From positions 2,852,001 to 2,916,000 of the forward strand of contig JAZGVH010000002.1 of NCBI GenBank assembly GCA_039889245.1: DNA of 64,000 nt, in the 5' to 3' direction. Positions 51,576-61,386 of the stretch are shown one piece after another. How positions within the stretch are numbered: position 1 is the first letter of the stretch; the number at the start of each line of letters is the position of its first letter. The stretch is from Dermatophilaceae bacterium Soc4.6 (lineage in GTDB: Bacteria > Actinomycetota > Actinomycetes > Actinomycetales > Dermatophilaceae). The notes under the pieces were generated by a model that was not told the DNA's origin, ran no database searches, and worked only from the letters and a program-made list of their open reading frames with translations. Both the position numbers and the translations under genes were made by a program.

Positions 51576-53024
51576 CTAACGAAGTCCGGCCGAGGGTGCG
51601 GTCCGGATGTAGACGTCGGGGATCCCGTCGCCGTCGAGGTCCTCGTTCTCCCGCTCGTGGACCAGCCGGTAGTGGCGGTTGCGCCGCCGCAGCACCGCCG
51701 TGGCCAGCAGGGCCGACAGCACCGAGCCGACGAGCACGGCGAGCCGAGCGTGCTCGTCCTGGGGTGAGCCCGGACCGAAGGCCAGCTCACCGATGAGCAG
51801 CGAGACCGTGAACCCCACGCCGGACAGGAGCGACAGCCCGGCGACGTCGCTCCACGCGAGGTCGTCGTCGAGCTCGGCCCGGGTGAAGCGGGCGAAGAGC
51901 CACGTGCCGCCGAGGATGCCGACCGCCTTGCCGACCACCAGCCCGACGACCACGCCGATGGCCACGACGTCGGTGATCGAGTCGGTGAAGCCGCCGCCCA
52001 CGACCCGCACGCCGGCGGCCACGAAGGCGAAGACCGGCACGGCGACGCCGGCCGAGAAGGGACGCAGCCGGTGCTCGATCGTCTCGGCGAGGGTGTGGCC
52101 CTCACTGCCGGCGTGGTCGCGGCTCACGGGCACCAGCAGCCCCAGCAGCACGCCCGCGACGGTCGCGTGGATCCCTGAGGCGTGGACCAGGCCCCACGCG
52201 AGGAGTGCGGGGACGGCCAGCAGCACGGGGTGGTGCAGCACCGCCCGCAGCCGGGGCGAGCGGCAGCCCAGGCGCAGCATCCCGGTGAAGACCGCCAGCG
52301 GGATGACCGCCAGGCCGAGGGCGAGGACGTCGACGCTGTCGGTGTAGAAGATCGCGATGATCGTGATCGCGATCAGGTCGTCGACCACCGCGAGGGTCAG
52401 CAGGAAGCTGCGCAGGGCCGACGGCAGGTGGGTCGAGAGCACCGCGAGCACGGCGAGCGCGAAGGCGATGTCGGTCGCCGTGGGGATCGCCCAGCCGCGC
52501 AGCTGCTCGGCGGAGCCGCCCGAGAGGGCGACGGTGGCGGCATACAGCAGGGCGGGCAGCGCGACGCCGCAGACGGCGGCGGCGATGGGCAGGGCCGCCC
52601 GCGTGCGGTCGGAGAGGTCGCCGGTGACGAACTCGCGCTTGAGCTCGATGCCCGCCACGAGGAAGAAGACGGCCAGCAGGCCGTCGGCCGCCCACGTCGA
52701 CAGGCTGAGGTCGAGGTGCAGTGCGGCGGGGCCGAAGGTCAGCTCGCGGAGGCTCTCGTATGCCGTGTGCCACGGGGTGTTGACCCACACCAGGGCGACG
52801 ACGGCCGCCCCGAGGAGCAGGGCGCCGCCGACGGTCTCGGTGCGCAGGGCGCCCGCGACGTAGTGCGCCTCCGGCCAGGAGCCGCGGCTGAGGAGGCGGC
52901 GCACGGGAGCCGGGACGACTGCCTGCACCGCCGCCGCTGCCGTCGAGTCGGCGGACTCGGCGGACTCGGCGGACTCGGAGGTGTCGGGCGAGGTGGGCTG
53001 GTCGTTCGGGCGGTCGTCGGGCAT
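51576..53024 (-). CDS. nhaA: Na+/H+ antiporter NhaA
   Basis: This 482-residue membrane protein has VFFLVAGIELKREFVTGDLS, RGWAIPTATDIAFALAVLA and FLLTLAVVDDLIAITIIAI with the paired transport Asp residues, LHASGIHATVAG-type sequence and GVGFTVSLLIGELAF. These are all NhaA motifs. The N-terminus has a Ser-Ala-Asp-Glu repeat. The C-terminal tail carries DLDGDGIPD, a Ca-binding-loop-like motif not normally in NhaA. ATG 53024 was chosen over 53159 because the longer reading adds a basic stretch. It exchanges Na+ for H+ at the inner membrane. Confidence 0.92.
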   Translation of the reverse strand: MPDDRPNDQPTSPDTSESAESAESADSTAAAAVQAVVPAPVRRLLSRGSWPEAHYVAGALRTETVGGALLLGAAVVALVWVNTPWHTAYESLRELTFGPAALHLDLSLSTWAADGLLAVFFLVAGIELKREFVTGDLSDRTRAALPIAAAVCGVALPALLYAATVALSGGSAEQLRGWAIPTATDIAFALAVLAVLSTHLPSALRSFLLTLAVVDDLIAITIIAIFYTDSVDVLALGLAVIPLAVFTGMLRLGCRSPRLRAVLHHPVLLAVPALLAWGLVHASGIHATVAGVLLGLLVPVSRDHAGSEGHTLAETIEHRLRPFSAGVAVPVFAFVAAGVRVVGGGFTDSITDVVAIGVVVGLVVGKAVGILGGTWLFARFTRAELDDDLAWSDVAGLSLLSGVGFTVSLLIGELAFGPGSPQDEHARLAVLVGSVLSALLATAVLRRRNRHYRLVHERENEDLDGDGIPDVYIRTAPSAGLR

Positions 53025-53226
53025 GACGGGCCTTTCGCGGGAGTGCGGGCCGACCGGCGTCATCACGGGTCGATCAGGACGTGGGGCGCTTCGCGTGAGC
53101 GCGCCCCGTGCTCGCCGACCAGACTTCCCGGCACACCAGGCCCCCAGCCTACTCGTCACTCGGGGCTACCGTTGCTCGGAAGGAGGCGGGACGCCGAGCG
53201 CTCGCCGTGCGGGGAGGGAGCAGTCG

Positions 53227-54177
53227 ATGGGTGGCGCCGACGAGCGTGTGCTGCTGGTGCTCGACGGCGTGCACGCGTGGATCAGCCCCCGCAGCGAGGT
53301 GCTGCGGCTGCTGCCGCACCGGGAGCGGCGGATGGTGGGGGCCTGGTGCTTCGTCGACCTCTTCGGACCGCGACCGGTCGCCGACGGCGAGGCGATGCAC
53401 GTGCCTCCGCACCCCCACACCGGTCTGCAGACCGTGAGCTGGCTGGCGTCAGGGCGGGTGCGTCACCGCGATGCGCTCGGCTCGGTCGCCGACGTGGTGC
53501 CGGGGCGGGTGGCCGTGATGACCGCGGGGGACGGGATCGCGCACGCCGAGGACGTGGTGGTCGAGTCGGCAGACTCGGAGGAGTCGGTGCTGCACGGCGC
53601 GCAGCTGTGGGTGGCCCTACCCGAGTCGGAGCGCCGGACGCCGCGCACGTTCACGCTGCACGAGCCGGCGCCGCAGGCGGTCGTCGAGGGGGTCCGGGTG
53701 AGCGTCTTCGCCGGCGACCTCGCGGGGGTGAGGGGTCCGCAGTGGGGGTTCACCCCGCTCATGGGGGTCGAGCTCGTGCCGGCGTCGGCGGGTGGCGGGG
53801 GCGAGGCGGTGGCGAGCCTGCGGCTCGATGCGGCCTACGAGCACCTGCTGGCGCCCATGGCGGGAGAGGTGACCGTCGACGGCGTGACCGTCGGGGTGGG
53901 GCAGGGTCTCTTTTGGGGAACCGACCGGGCCTCGGTGCAGGTCACCCTGTCGCCTGACGCCCGGGTGCTGCTGCTCGGGGGCGCGCCGTTCGACGAGGAG
54001 ATCGTCATGTGGTGGAACTTCGTCGCCCGCACCCACGACGAGGTGGTGGCGGCGCGGGATCAGTGGAACGCCGGGGGAGACCCCCGCTTCGGCGAGGTCG
54101 ACTACCCGGGCGGGGAGCGGCTCGCCGCCCCGCCGATGCCGTCGGTGCGGCTGCGACCGCGGGGCCGCCGGCGGTAG
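53227..54177 (+). CDS. Pirin-family protein
   Basis: This 316-residue bicupin has the pirin metal motif VPPHPHTGLQTVSWL (HPHxG), GDGIAHAE with the later ligands, and ALWV-like LWVALPESERR. The C-terminal cupin ends with FDEEIVMWWNFVARTHDEV, a strong pirin signature. Pirins bind Fe(II) and act as quercetinases or redox-sensing proteins. ATG 53227 follows GGGAGCAGTCG, giving the normal pirin start. Confidence 0.9.
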   Translation: MGGADERVLLVLDGVHAWISPRSEVLRLLPHRERRMVGAWCFVDLFGPRPVADGEAMHVPPHPHTGLQTVSWLASGRVRHRDALGSVADVVPGRVAVMTAGDGIAHAEDVVVESADSEESVLHGAQLWVALPESERRTPRTFTLHEPAPQAVVEGVRVSVFAGDLAGVRGPQWGFTPLMGVELVPASAGGGGEAVASLRLDAAYEHLLAPMAGEVTVDGVTVGVGQGLFWGTDRASVQVTLSPDARVLLLGGAPFDEEIVMWWNFVARTHDEVVAARDQWNAGGDPRFGEVDYPGGERLAAPPMPSVRLRPRGRRR

Positions 54178-54265
54178 CCCCACCTCGTCGGGGCCTGCCG
54201 GTCATCCCCCACCTCACCCACTCCGACCCTCACCTCGACCGCGCCCCCACCTCCCCGGCGTGCAC

Positions 54266-54297
54266 GACGACCGCCACCCGGGCGGGTGGCGGTCGTC
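54266..54297. terminator. Bidirectional terminator between pirin and acsA
   Basis: GACGACCGCCACCCG (54266-54280) and CGGGTGGCGGTCGTC (54283-54297) are exact inverted arms of 15 bases around GG. It lies in the gap between two convergent genes (ends at 54177 and 54314), so it can serve both. Confidence 0.82.
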
Positions 54298-54313
54298 GGT
54301 CGGAGGAGGCGCC

Positions 54314-56302
<1,989 letters not shown>

Positions 56303-56458
56303 CCTCCGGGCATCGGTGCGGGGTGGGTCTGCCCCCACTCAACTCCCTGCACCGCACGGCATTCAAGGGGGGTGGGGGTGACACCCGTCGAGCGGGGTGA
56401 AATCCTCGACCAACGGGCAGGCCAAACCGACCGACCGTGCGGCAACGGATGGTGGGGT

Positions 56459-57253
56459 ATGAGAGACGTCACCTACTGGGTCGTCAACGGGGCGGTCACC
56501 GCGCTCTTCCGGCTGCTCGGCGTGCGCTTCACCGTGCGCGGCGACGAGCACATCCCCCGCGAGGGCGGTGCGGTGCTCGCGAGCAACCACGTCTCGTACC
56601 TCGACTTCACCTTCGTCGGCCGGGCGGGACGACGCCGCGGACGATGGGTGCGCTTCATGTCCAAGGAGGCGGTCTTCGACCCGCCCGTCGTGCGGTCGGT
56701 CATGCGTGCCATGCGGCACATCCCGGTCGACCGCAGCAACGGGGTGGCGGCGCTGCGCACCGGGGTGCGCACCGCCCGCGCGGGCGAGCTCGTCGGTGTC
56801 TTTCCCGAGGCCACGATCAGCCGCTCCTTCACGATCAAGGGGGCCAAGGCCGGCGCGGCGGCGATCGCGGTCTGGGAGCAGGTGCCGCTGCTACCGGTCG
56901 TCGTGTGGGGGTCGCAGCGGCTGCTGACCACCGGGCCGCGATGGAGCCTGCGCCGTGGCACCGCGGTCACCGTGCTCATCGGCGAGCCGATGCACCCCGG
57001 CCCCGACGCCGACCCGTATGCCGTGACCGCCGAGCTGCGCGCGCGCCTCGCGACGCTGCTCGAGCAGGCGATGGAGGACTACCCCCAGGACCCGCGCGAC
57101 GCCGGCGACCGCTGGTGGGTGCCGGCCGTGCGCGGCGGCGACGCCCCGACCCGGGAGGTCGCCAGCCAGCTCGAGGAGGAGTCGCTGCAGCGGCGCGAGG
57201 CAGCCCGCGAGGCCAAGCGGCAGGCGGCGCTCGACGCGAGGAAGCGCGCCTGA
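56459..57253 (+). CDS. 1-acyl-glycerol-3-phosphate acyltransferase (PlsC-like)
   Basis: This 264-residue protein has ASNHVSYLDFTFVG (HX4D catalytic motif), FMSKEAVFDPPVV, VFPEATISRSFTIK (EGT-like motif with Glu) and PVVVWGSQR, the four PlsC blocks in order. The C-terminus is a charged helical tail (QRREAAREAKRQAALDARKR). It esterifies lysophosphatidic acid or similar lipids at the membrane. ATG 56459 is the start. Confidence 0.88.
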   Translation: MRDVTYWVVNGAVTALFRLLGVRFTVRGDEHIPREGGAVLASNHVSYLDFTFVGRAGRRRGRWVRFMSKEAVFDPPVVRSVMRAMRHIPVDRSNGVAALRTGVRTARAGELVGVFPEATISRSFTIKGAKAGAAAIAVWEQVPLLPVVVWGSQRLLTTGPRWSLRRGTAVTVLIGEPMHPGPDADPYAVTAELRARLATLLEQAMEDYPQDPRDAGDRWWVPAVRGGDAPTREVASQLEEESLQRREAAREAKRQAALDARKRA

Positions 57254-57344
57254 CCGCTCGTACTGCGAGCTGGTCGGGTGAACAGCAGTTGAACAAGACA
57301 CTCCTGGGTCGGTCGACGGTGTGGATCACCGACACACTGGCCCC

Positions 57345-58571
57345 ATGACATCAGCCACGGTCATCCTCGCGCTGGTCGTGGTGACGGCCCTCGCCTTCGA
57401 CTTCACCAACGGCTTCCACGACACCGGCAACGCCATGGCCACCTCGATCGCCACGGGTGCCCTCACCCCGAAGGTCGCGGTCGGCCTCTCCGGTGCCCTC
57501 AACCTCGTGGGCGCGTTCCTCTCCGTCGAGGTGGCCCTCACGGTGACCAACGCCGTCATCAACATCCAGGACAAGGCGGGTCGGCCGCTGCCCGAGCTCA
57601 CTGCCGACGGTGGCTACTCGTTGCTGCTGATCGTGCTCTGCGGTCTCGTCGGGGGCATCGTGTGGAACCTGCTGACCTGGCTGCTCGGCATCCCGTCGTC
57701 GTCGTCCCACGCCCTCTTCGGCGGACTCATCGGCGCAGCCATCGCGGCCCTGGGCCTGAGCGGGGTCCACTGGGTCGGCACCGGCACCAAGCTCGACGGC
57801 GTGGTCGGCAAGGTCATCCTGCCGGGGCTCGCCTCTCCCTTCATCGCCGGCCTCGTCGCCGCGACCGGCACCTGGCTGGTCTACCGGGTGACCGTCGGGG
57901 TGGCCCAGCGCTTCACCGACAGCGGCTTCCGCTGGGGCCAGATCGGCAGCGCCTCGCTCGTCTCGCTCGCCCACGGCACCAACGACGCGCAGAAGACGAT
58001 GGGCGTGATCACCCTCGCCCTGATCGGCAGCGGGCACTGGAGCGACACGAAGAGCATCCCCTTCTGGGTCAAGCTCGTCTGTGCGCTGGCGATCTCGGCG
58101 GGCACCTACATCGGCGGCTGGAGGGTGATCCGCACCCTGGGCAAGGGGCTGGTCGAGATCGCCCCGCCGCAGGGCGTCGCCGCCGAGAGCGCCTCCGCCG
58201 CGGTGATCCTCGCCTCCAGCCACCTCGGCTTCGCCCTGTCGACCACCCACGTCGCCACGGGCTCGATCCTCGGCACCGGCCTCGGGCGGAAGGGGGCGCA
58301 GGTGCGGTGGAACGTCGCGCTGCGCATGGTCGCGGCCTGGCTGATCACCCTGCCTGCCGCTGCGGTCGTCGGGGCCGCGATGTGGTGGCTCGGGCACCTC
58401 GTCGGTGGGCTGGCCGGGGCCGTCGTCGTCTTCCTGGTGCTCGTCGGCCTTGCCTCGGCGATCTACGTGCGCGCCCGCCGGCAGCCCGTGGACTCCGGCA
58501 ACGTCAACGACGCGTGGGAGCTGCCCGAGCCCGCCGTCAGCGCAGCCCGCGAGAAGGCGGTGGCCCGGTGA
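57345..58571 (+). CDS. pit: PiT-family low-affinity phosphate permease
   Basis: This 408-residue membrane protein has the paired PiT signatures FDFTNGFHDTGNAMATSIAT near the N-terminus and LAHGTNDAQKTMGVITLALI in the second half, with about ten membrane segments. It takes up metal-phosphate with protons. ATG 57345. It overlaps the next small membrane-protein gene by 4 bases (GTGA). No DUF47 partner gene is seen. Confidence 0.93.
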   Translation: MTSATVILALVVVTALAFDFTNGFHDTGNAMATSIATGALTPKVAVGLSGALNLVGAFLSVEVALTVTNAVINIQDKAGRPLPELTADGGYSLLLIVLCGLVGGIVWNLLTWLLGIPSSSSHALFGGLIGAAIAALGLSGVHWVGTGTKLDGVVGKVILPGLASPFIAGLVAATGTWLVYRVTVGVAQRFTDSGFRWGQIGSASLVSLAHGTNDAQKTMGVITLALIGSGHWSDTKSIPFWVKLVCALAISAGTYIGGWRVIRTLGKGLVEIAPPQGVAAESASAAVILASSHLGFALSTTHVATGSILGTGLGRKGAQVRWNVALRMVAAWLITLPAAAVVGAAMWWLGHLVGGLAGAVVVFLVLVGLASAIYVRARRQPVDSGNVNDAWELPEPAVSAAREKAVAR

Positions 58572-58867
58572 GCCAGCTCGTCCTGGCCCTGCAGGGGTCG
58601 TGGAAGGTGCTGCTCGTCAGCCTCGCCCTCGGCGCCGGCCTGCCGCTGGTCTTCGCGGTCGGCATCCGCTCGATGGCCTACGGGCAGGGAGGGACGGCGG
58701 AGGTCGACGTCTCTGCCCGTCCCCACCCCGTCGGCCGCGCGCTCGGCGTGCTCTGCTTCCTCGTGGTCCTCGTCGGAGTGGCCCTCGGGATCACGATCGT
58801 CGTGGCCTTGGGCTTCGGCAAGGCGGTCTCGTTCGCGCATGTCTACCCGACCTTCGTGGCCAGGTAG
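58568..58867 (+). CDS. Small two-TM membrane protein after pit
   Basis: The product has 99 residues, starts at GTG 58568 and overlaps the pit stop. Two membrane segments (VLLVSLALGAGLPLVFAVGI and ALGVLCFLVVLVGVALGITI) flank a short cytoplasmic-type loop with GQGGTAEVDVSARPH. Similar small proteins occur just after pit in other actinobacteria. The function is unknown; by coupling it may assist the phosphate permease. Confidence 0.78.
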   Translation: MSQLVLALQGSWKVLLVSLALGAGLPLVFAVGIRSMAYGQGGTAEVDVSARPHPVGRALGVLCFLVVLVGVALGITIVVALGFGKAVSFAHVYPTFVAR

Positions 58868-58876
58868 GACGGACGC

Positions 58877-59173
58877 ATGCCGCTCAACGACCGGCTCCGA
58901 GGGGTCATCGACTGGCTCGTCGCAGGCTATCCGTCGGGCATCCCCGCGAAGGACTACATCCCTGTGCTGGCCCTGCTGCGGCGGCGCCTGACGCAGGACG
59001 AGGTGGCGACGGTCGCGCTCGAGATCGCGACCCGCTACCCCTCCGGCAGCGCCACGGACATCGCCGTCGGGATCTCGAAGATCACGGACGAGCTGCCCTC
59101 GGAGGACGACGTGGCCCGGGTCGAGACCCACCTGACCCAGCACCACGGCTGGCCGGACGTCACCCTCTCGTAA
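58877..59173 (+). CDS. DUF3349-family small protein
   Basis: This 98-residue protein starts MPLNDRLRGVIDWLVAGYPS, with GIPAKDYIPVLALLRRRLTQ and VALEIATRYPSGSATDIAVG, the standard DUF3349 helical-bundle pattern of actinobacteria. The function is unknown. It follows the small membrane-protein gene by 9 bases. A weak inverted repeat (GACCGGT 59174-59180, ACCGGTC 59198-59204) comes right after. Confidence 0.85.
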   Translation: MPLNDRLRGVIDWLVAGYPSGIPAKDYIPVLALLRRRLTQDEVATVALEIATRYPSGSATDIAVGISKITDELPSEDDVARVETHLTQHHGWPDVTLS

Positions 59174-59263
59174 GACCGGTCGCCCCCCGCCGCTCGGACC
59201 GGTCCCGCAGGATGGGGTCATGGACCAGCCAGGTCGGCGCGTCCGGGGTCCGGTCGATGGTCG

Positions 59264-59785
59264 ATGGTCGGCCACGGCGTCGGCTACGCGCTGGCCTCCC
59301 TCTCGTGCACGGTCGGCCCGTTCCTCGCCGTGCTCGCCTCGACCACCCGGGCGGGGGGCTTCGGGCCCGCCCTGCTCGTCGTCCTCGCGTATGCCGCGGG
59401 CATGGGCCTGCTCGTCGCCGTCCTCGCCGTGGCGGTCGCCACCGCCCGCTCCACCCTCGTGCGGCGGATGCGTCGGCTGACCGCCGTGGTCGGACGGGCG
59501 AGCGGTCTGCTGCTGCTGCTCGCCGGAGTCTACGTCGCCTGGTACGGCGTCTACGAGCTGCGGGTGCTGGGTGGCGGGAGCACGAGCGACCCCGTGGTCG
59601 ACGCGGCGCTGACGGCCCAGGCCGTCCTGGCCAGGACCGCCGACGAGGTGGGTCCGTTGCGGCTGCTCGTGGTCCTGTCGGCTCTGGTGCTGCTGGTCTG
59701 GGCCAGCGGGTTCACCGCGCGACGGGCCCGGTCGACCCGGGCTCAGCGCACCGCCGACGCAGCGTCGACGACGCCGTTGCCGTAG
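59264..59785 (+). CDS. CcdA/DsbD-like membrane protein lacking its N-terminal half
   Basis: This 173-residue protein begins HGVGYALASLSCTVGPFLAV right after the start, a motif that in CcdA proteins lies in the second half (GYAxASLSCTxGPFLA). It has about four membrane segments in place of six or more. The CcdA N-terminal part with its first redox Cys (NPCG) is absent. Upstream, at 59253-59268, GTCGATG is repeated in tandem, a possible slip or rearrangement point. It could be a truncated relic, or a shortened family member. The end overlaps the convergent subtilase gene by 43 bases. Confidence 0.6.
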   Translation: MVGHGVGYALASLSCTVGPFLAVLASTTRAGGFGPALLVVLAYAAGMGLLVAVLAVAVATARSTLVRRMRRLTAVVGRASGLLLLLAGVYVAWYGVYELRVLGGGSTSDPVVDAALTAQAVLARTADEVGPLRLLVVLSALVLLVWASGFTARRARSTRAQRTADAASTTPLP

Positions 59786-61275
59786 AAGGAGTTGAGGGTG
59801 GTGCGGCCGAGGCAGGCGGGGCCGCCCGGGCTCGGGGTGCAGGACTTCGCGTCAGCCTGGTCGGCCAGCCAGCCGAGCAGCTGCGCCGGGGTGGCGCCCG
59901 GGTGGACCGACGCCATGAGGGCCAGCACACCGGCCACGTGCGGCGACGCCATCGAGGTGCCGCTCAGGGTGCCGTAGCCGTTGCCCGGCAGCGTCGACAG
60001 GATCGCCGATCCCGGGGCAGCGACGTCGATGACGCCCTTGCCCCGGTTGGAGTAGGACGCCAGTGTGCCGTTGAGCGAGGAGCCGACCCGCTCGAGGGCG
60101 GACACGGCGGCGACGCCGGGCAGCTCGGCGGGCAGGTCGTGACACGTCTTGTTGAGGGTGCGGGCCACCGCCGTGCCGTCGTCGGGGCTGTGCAGGTCGA
60201 TGGTCGGGTGAGCCAGGTCGACCGAGGAGTTGCCGGCCGCTGCCGCGTGGACCACGCCCTGTGCCGTCGACCACGCCACCGCCCGACGCAGAGCCTCGGC
60301 CGGCACGGCCTGCTCGGGGCGGTCGTCGCAGTAGAACTCGAAAGGGTCGACGTAGAAGCTGCTGTTGGTCACGGTCATGCCCCGCAGCCCGGCCCAGACG
60401 AACCCGCAGATCGCGTACTCCGGATAGATCAGGCCGTCGTCGTTGACGACCTTGACCGAGGCGAGGCGCACGCCCGGTGCCACACCGACGATGCCGATCC
60501 CGTTGCGGGCGGCGGCGATCGTGCCGGCCACGTGGGTGCCGTGAGCACTGTTCGTGGGGAGCCAGCCGGTGGCCGAGGTGTCGGGGCGACCGGCGTCGGT
60601 GCAGTTGACCGAGTCGGCCGCGTCGATGTTGGGTGCCAGGTCGGGGTGACTGGCGTCGATGCCGCTGTCGAGCACCCCGACGACGACGGCGGGCGACCCG
60701 TCGGTGGTGTCGTGGGCGGTGTCGGCGCCGATCATCCGCAGGTCCCACTGCTCGGGCTCGCGCGGGTCGGGTGTCGGCGCGGCCGGGGCGGCCGTGGGCC
60801 TGACCGCGGTGGCCGGCGCCGGCGACCACGTCGGCGCGGCCCCGCGGGGCGTCCCCTCCCTGACGGACACCGTGCGGGTGGGCGCAGCCGACCCGACCGT
60901 GCCACTGGACAGGCTCACGACGCGGGAGCGGAAGAGCCTGCGGGAGGAGTGGGCGACGACGACGCCGATCTGGGGCCAGGCCGCCACCACGACCCCACCC
61001 GCGTCGACCACGGCCTGCTGCACCGCCGCCATGTCCTGGGGACCGTCGACCGTCGCGTTGACGACATAGCTCATCAGGAGCCCGTCGGGTGTCACGATCG
61101 GCGCCGGCGTCGACCGGCTCGCCACCCCCGCGGGTGCTGCGGCCGAGGCGCCAGCCTCGGGCGAGGCGCCGGCCCGGGTCCCGGCCGACGACGACATCGG
61201 CACGGCCGTCAGCGCGGCGATCGCGAGGGTGACGAGCACTGTCCGGCGCCGATGCAGCAGCAGGGTCGGGGTCAC
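59743..61275 (-). CDS. Secreted subtilisin-like serine protease (S8)
   Basis: This protein of about 510 residues has a signal peptide (RRRTVLVTLAIAALTAVPMS), a propeptide-like part and an S8 domain with Asp in VVGVLDSGIDASHPDLA, His in NSAHGTHVAGTIAA and Ser in SGTSMASPHVAGVLALM. The Asn of the oxyanion hole is in AAAAGNSSV. Cys residues CGF, CDD, CHD and CTPS...CLG suggest disulfides. GTG 61275 is preceded by CAGGAG at the right distance; ATG 61320 is an alternative with a longer N-terminus. It is probably a scavenging or maturation protease; the substrate is unknown. Confidence 0.87.
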   Translation of the reverse strand: MTPTLLLHRRRTVLVTLAIAALTAVPMSSSAGTRAGASPEAGASAAAPAGVASRSTPAPIVTPDGLLMSYVVNATVDGPQDMAAVQQAVVDAGGVVVAAWPQIGVVVAHSSRRLFRSRVVSLSSGTVGSAAPTRTVSVREGTPRGAAPTWSPAPATAVRPTAAPAAPTPDPREPEQWDLRMIGADTAHDTTDGSPAVVVGVLDSGIDASHPDLAPNIDAADSVNCTDAGRPDTSATGWLPTNSAHGTHVAGTIAAARNGIGIVGVAPGVRLASVKVVNDDGLIYPEYAICGFVWAGLRGMTVTNSSFYVDPFEFYCDDRPEQAVPAEALRRAVAWSTAQGVVHAAAAGNSSVDLAHPTIDLHSPDDGTAVARTLNKTCHDLPAELPGVAAVSALERVGSSLNGTLASYSNRGKGVIDVAAPGSAILSTLPGNGYGTLSGTSMASPHVAGVLALMASVHPGATPAQLLGWLADQADAKSCTPSPGGPACLGRTTLNSFYGNGVVDAASAVR

Positions 61276-61330
61276 GAGGGGCTCCTGCAGGGTGGTCGGA
61301 CGCACAGCGGGCACCTCCATGGTGACGCCT

Positions 61331-61373
61331 CGGCCGCCCGGGTGCACGGCGAGTGGTGCAGCTCGGGCGGCCG
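61331..61373 (-). terminator. Hairpin after actP
   Basis: CGGCCGCCCG (61331-61340) and CGGGCGGCCG (61364-61373) are exact 10-base inverted arms around 23 bases. It lies 14 bases past the actP stop on the minus strand, so it likely ends that operon. Confidence 0.6.
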
Positions 61374-61386
61374 ACGACGGTCCCCG

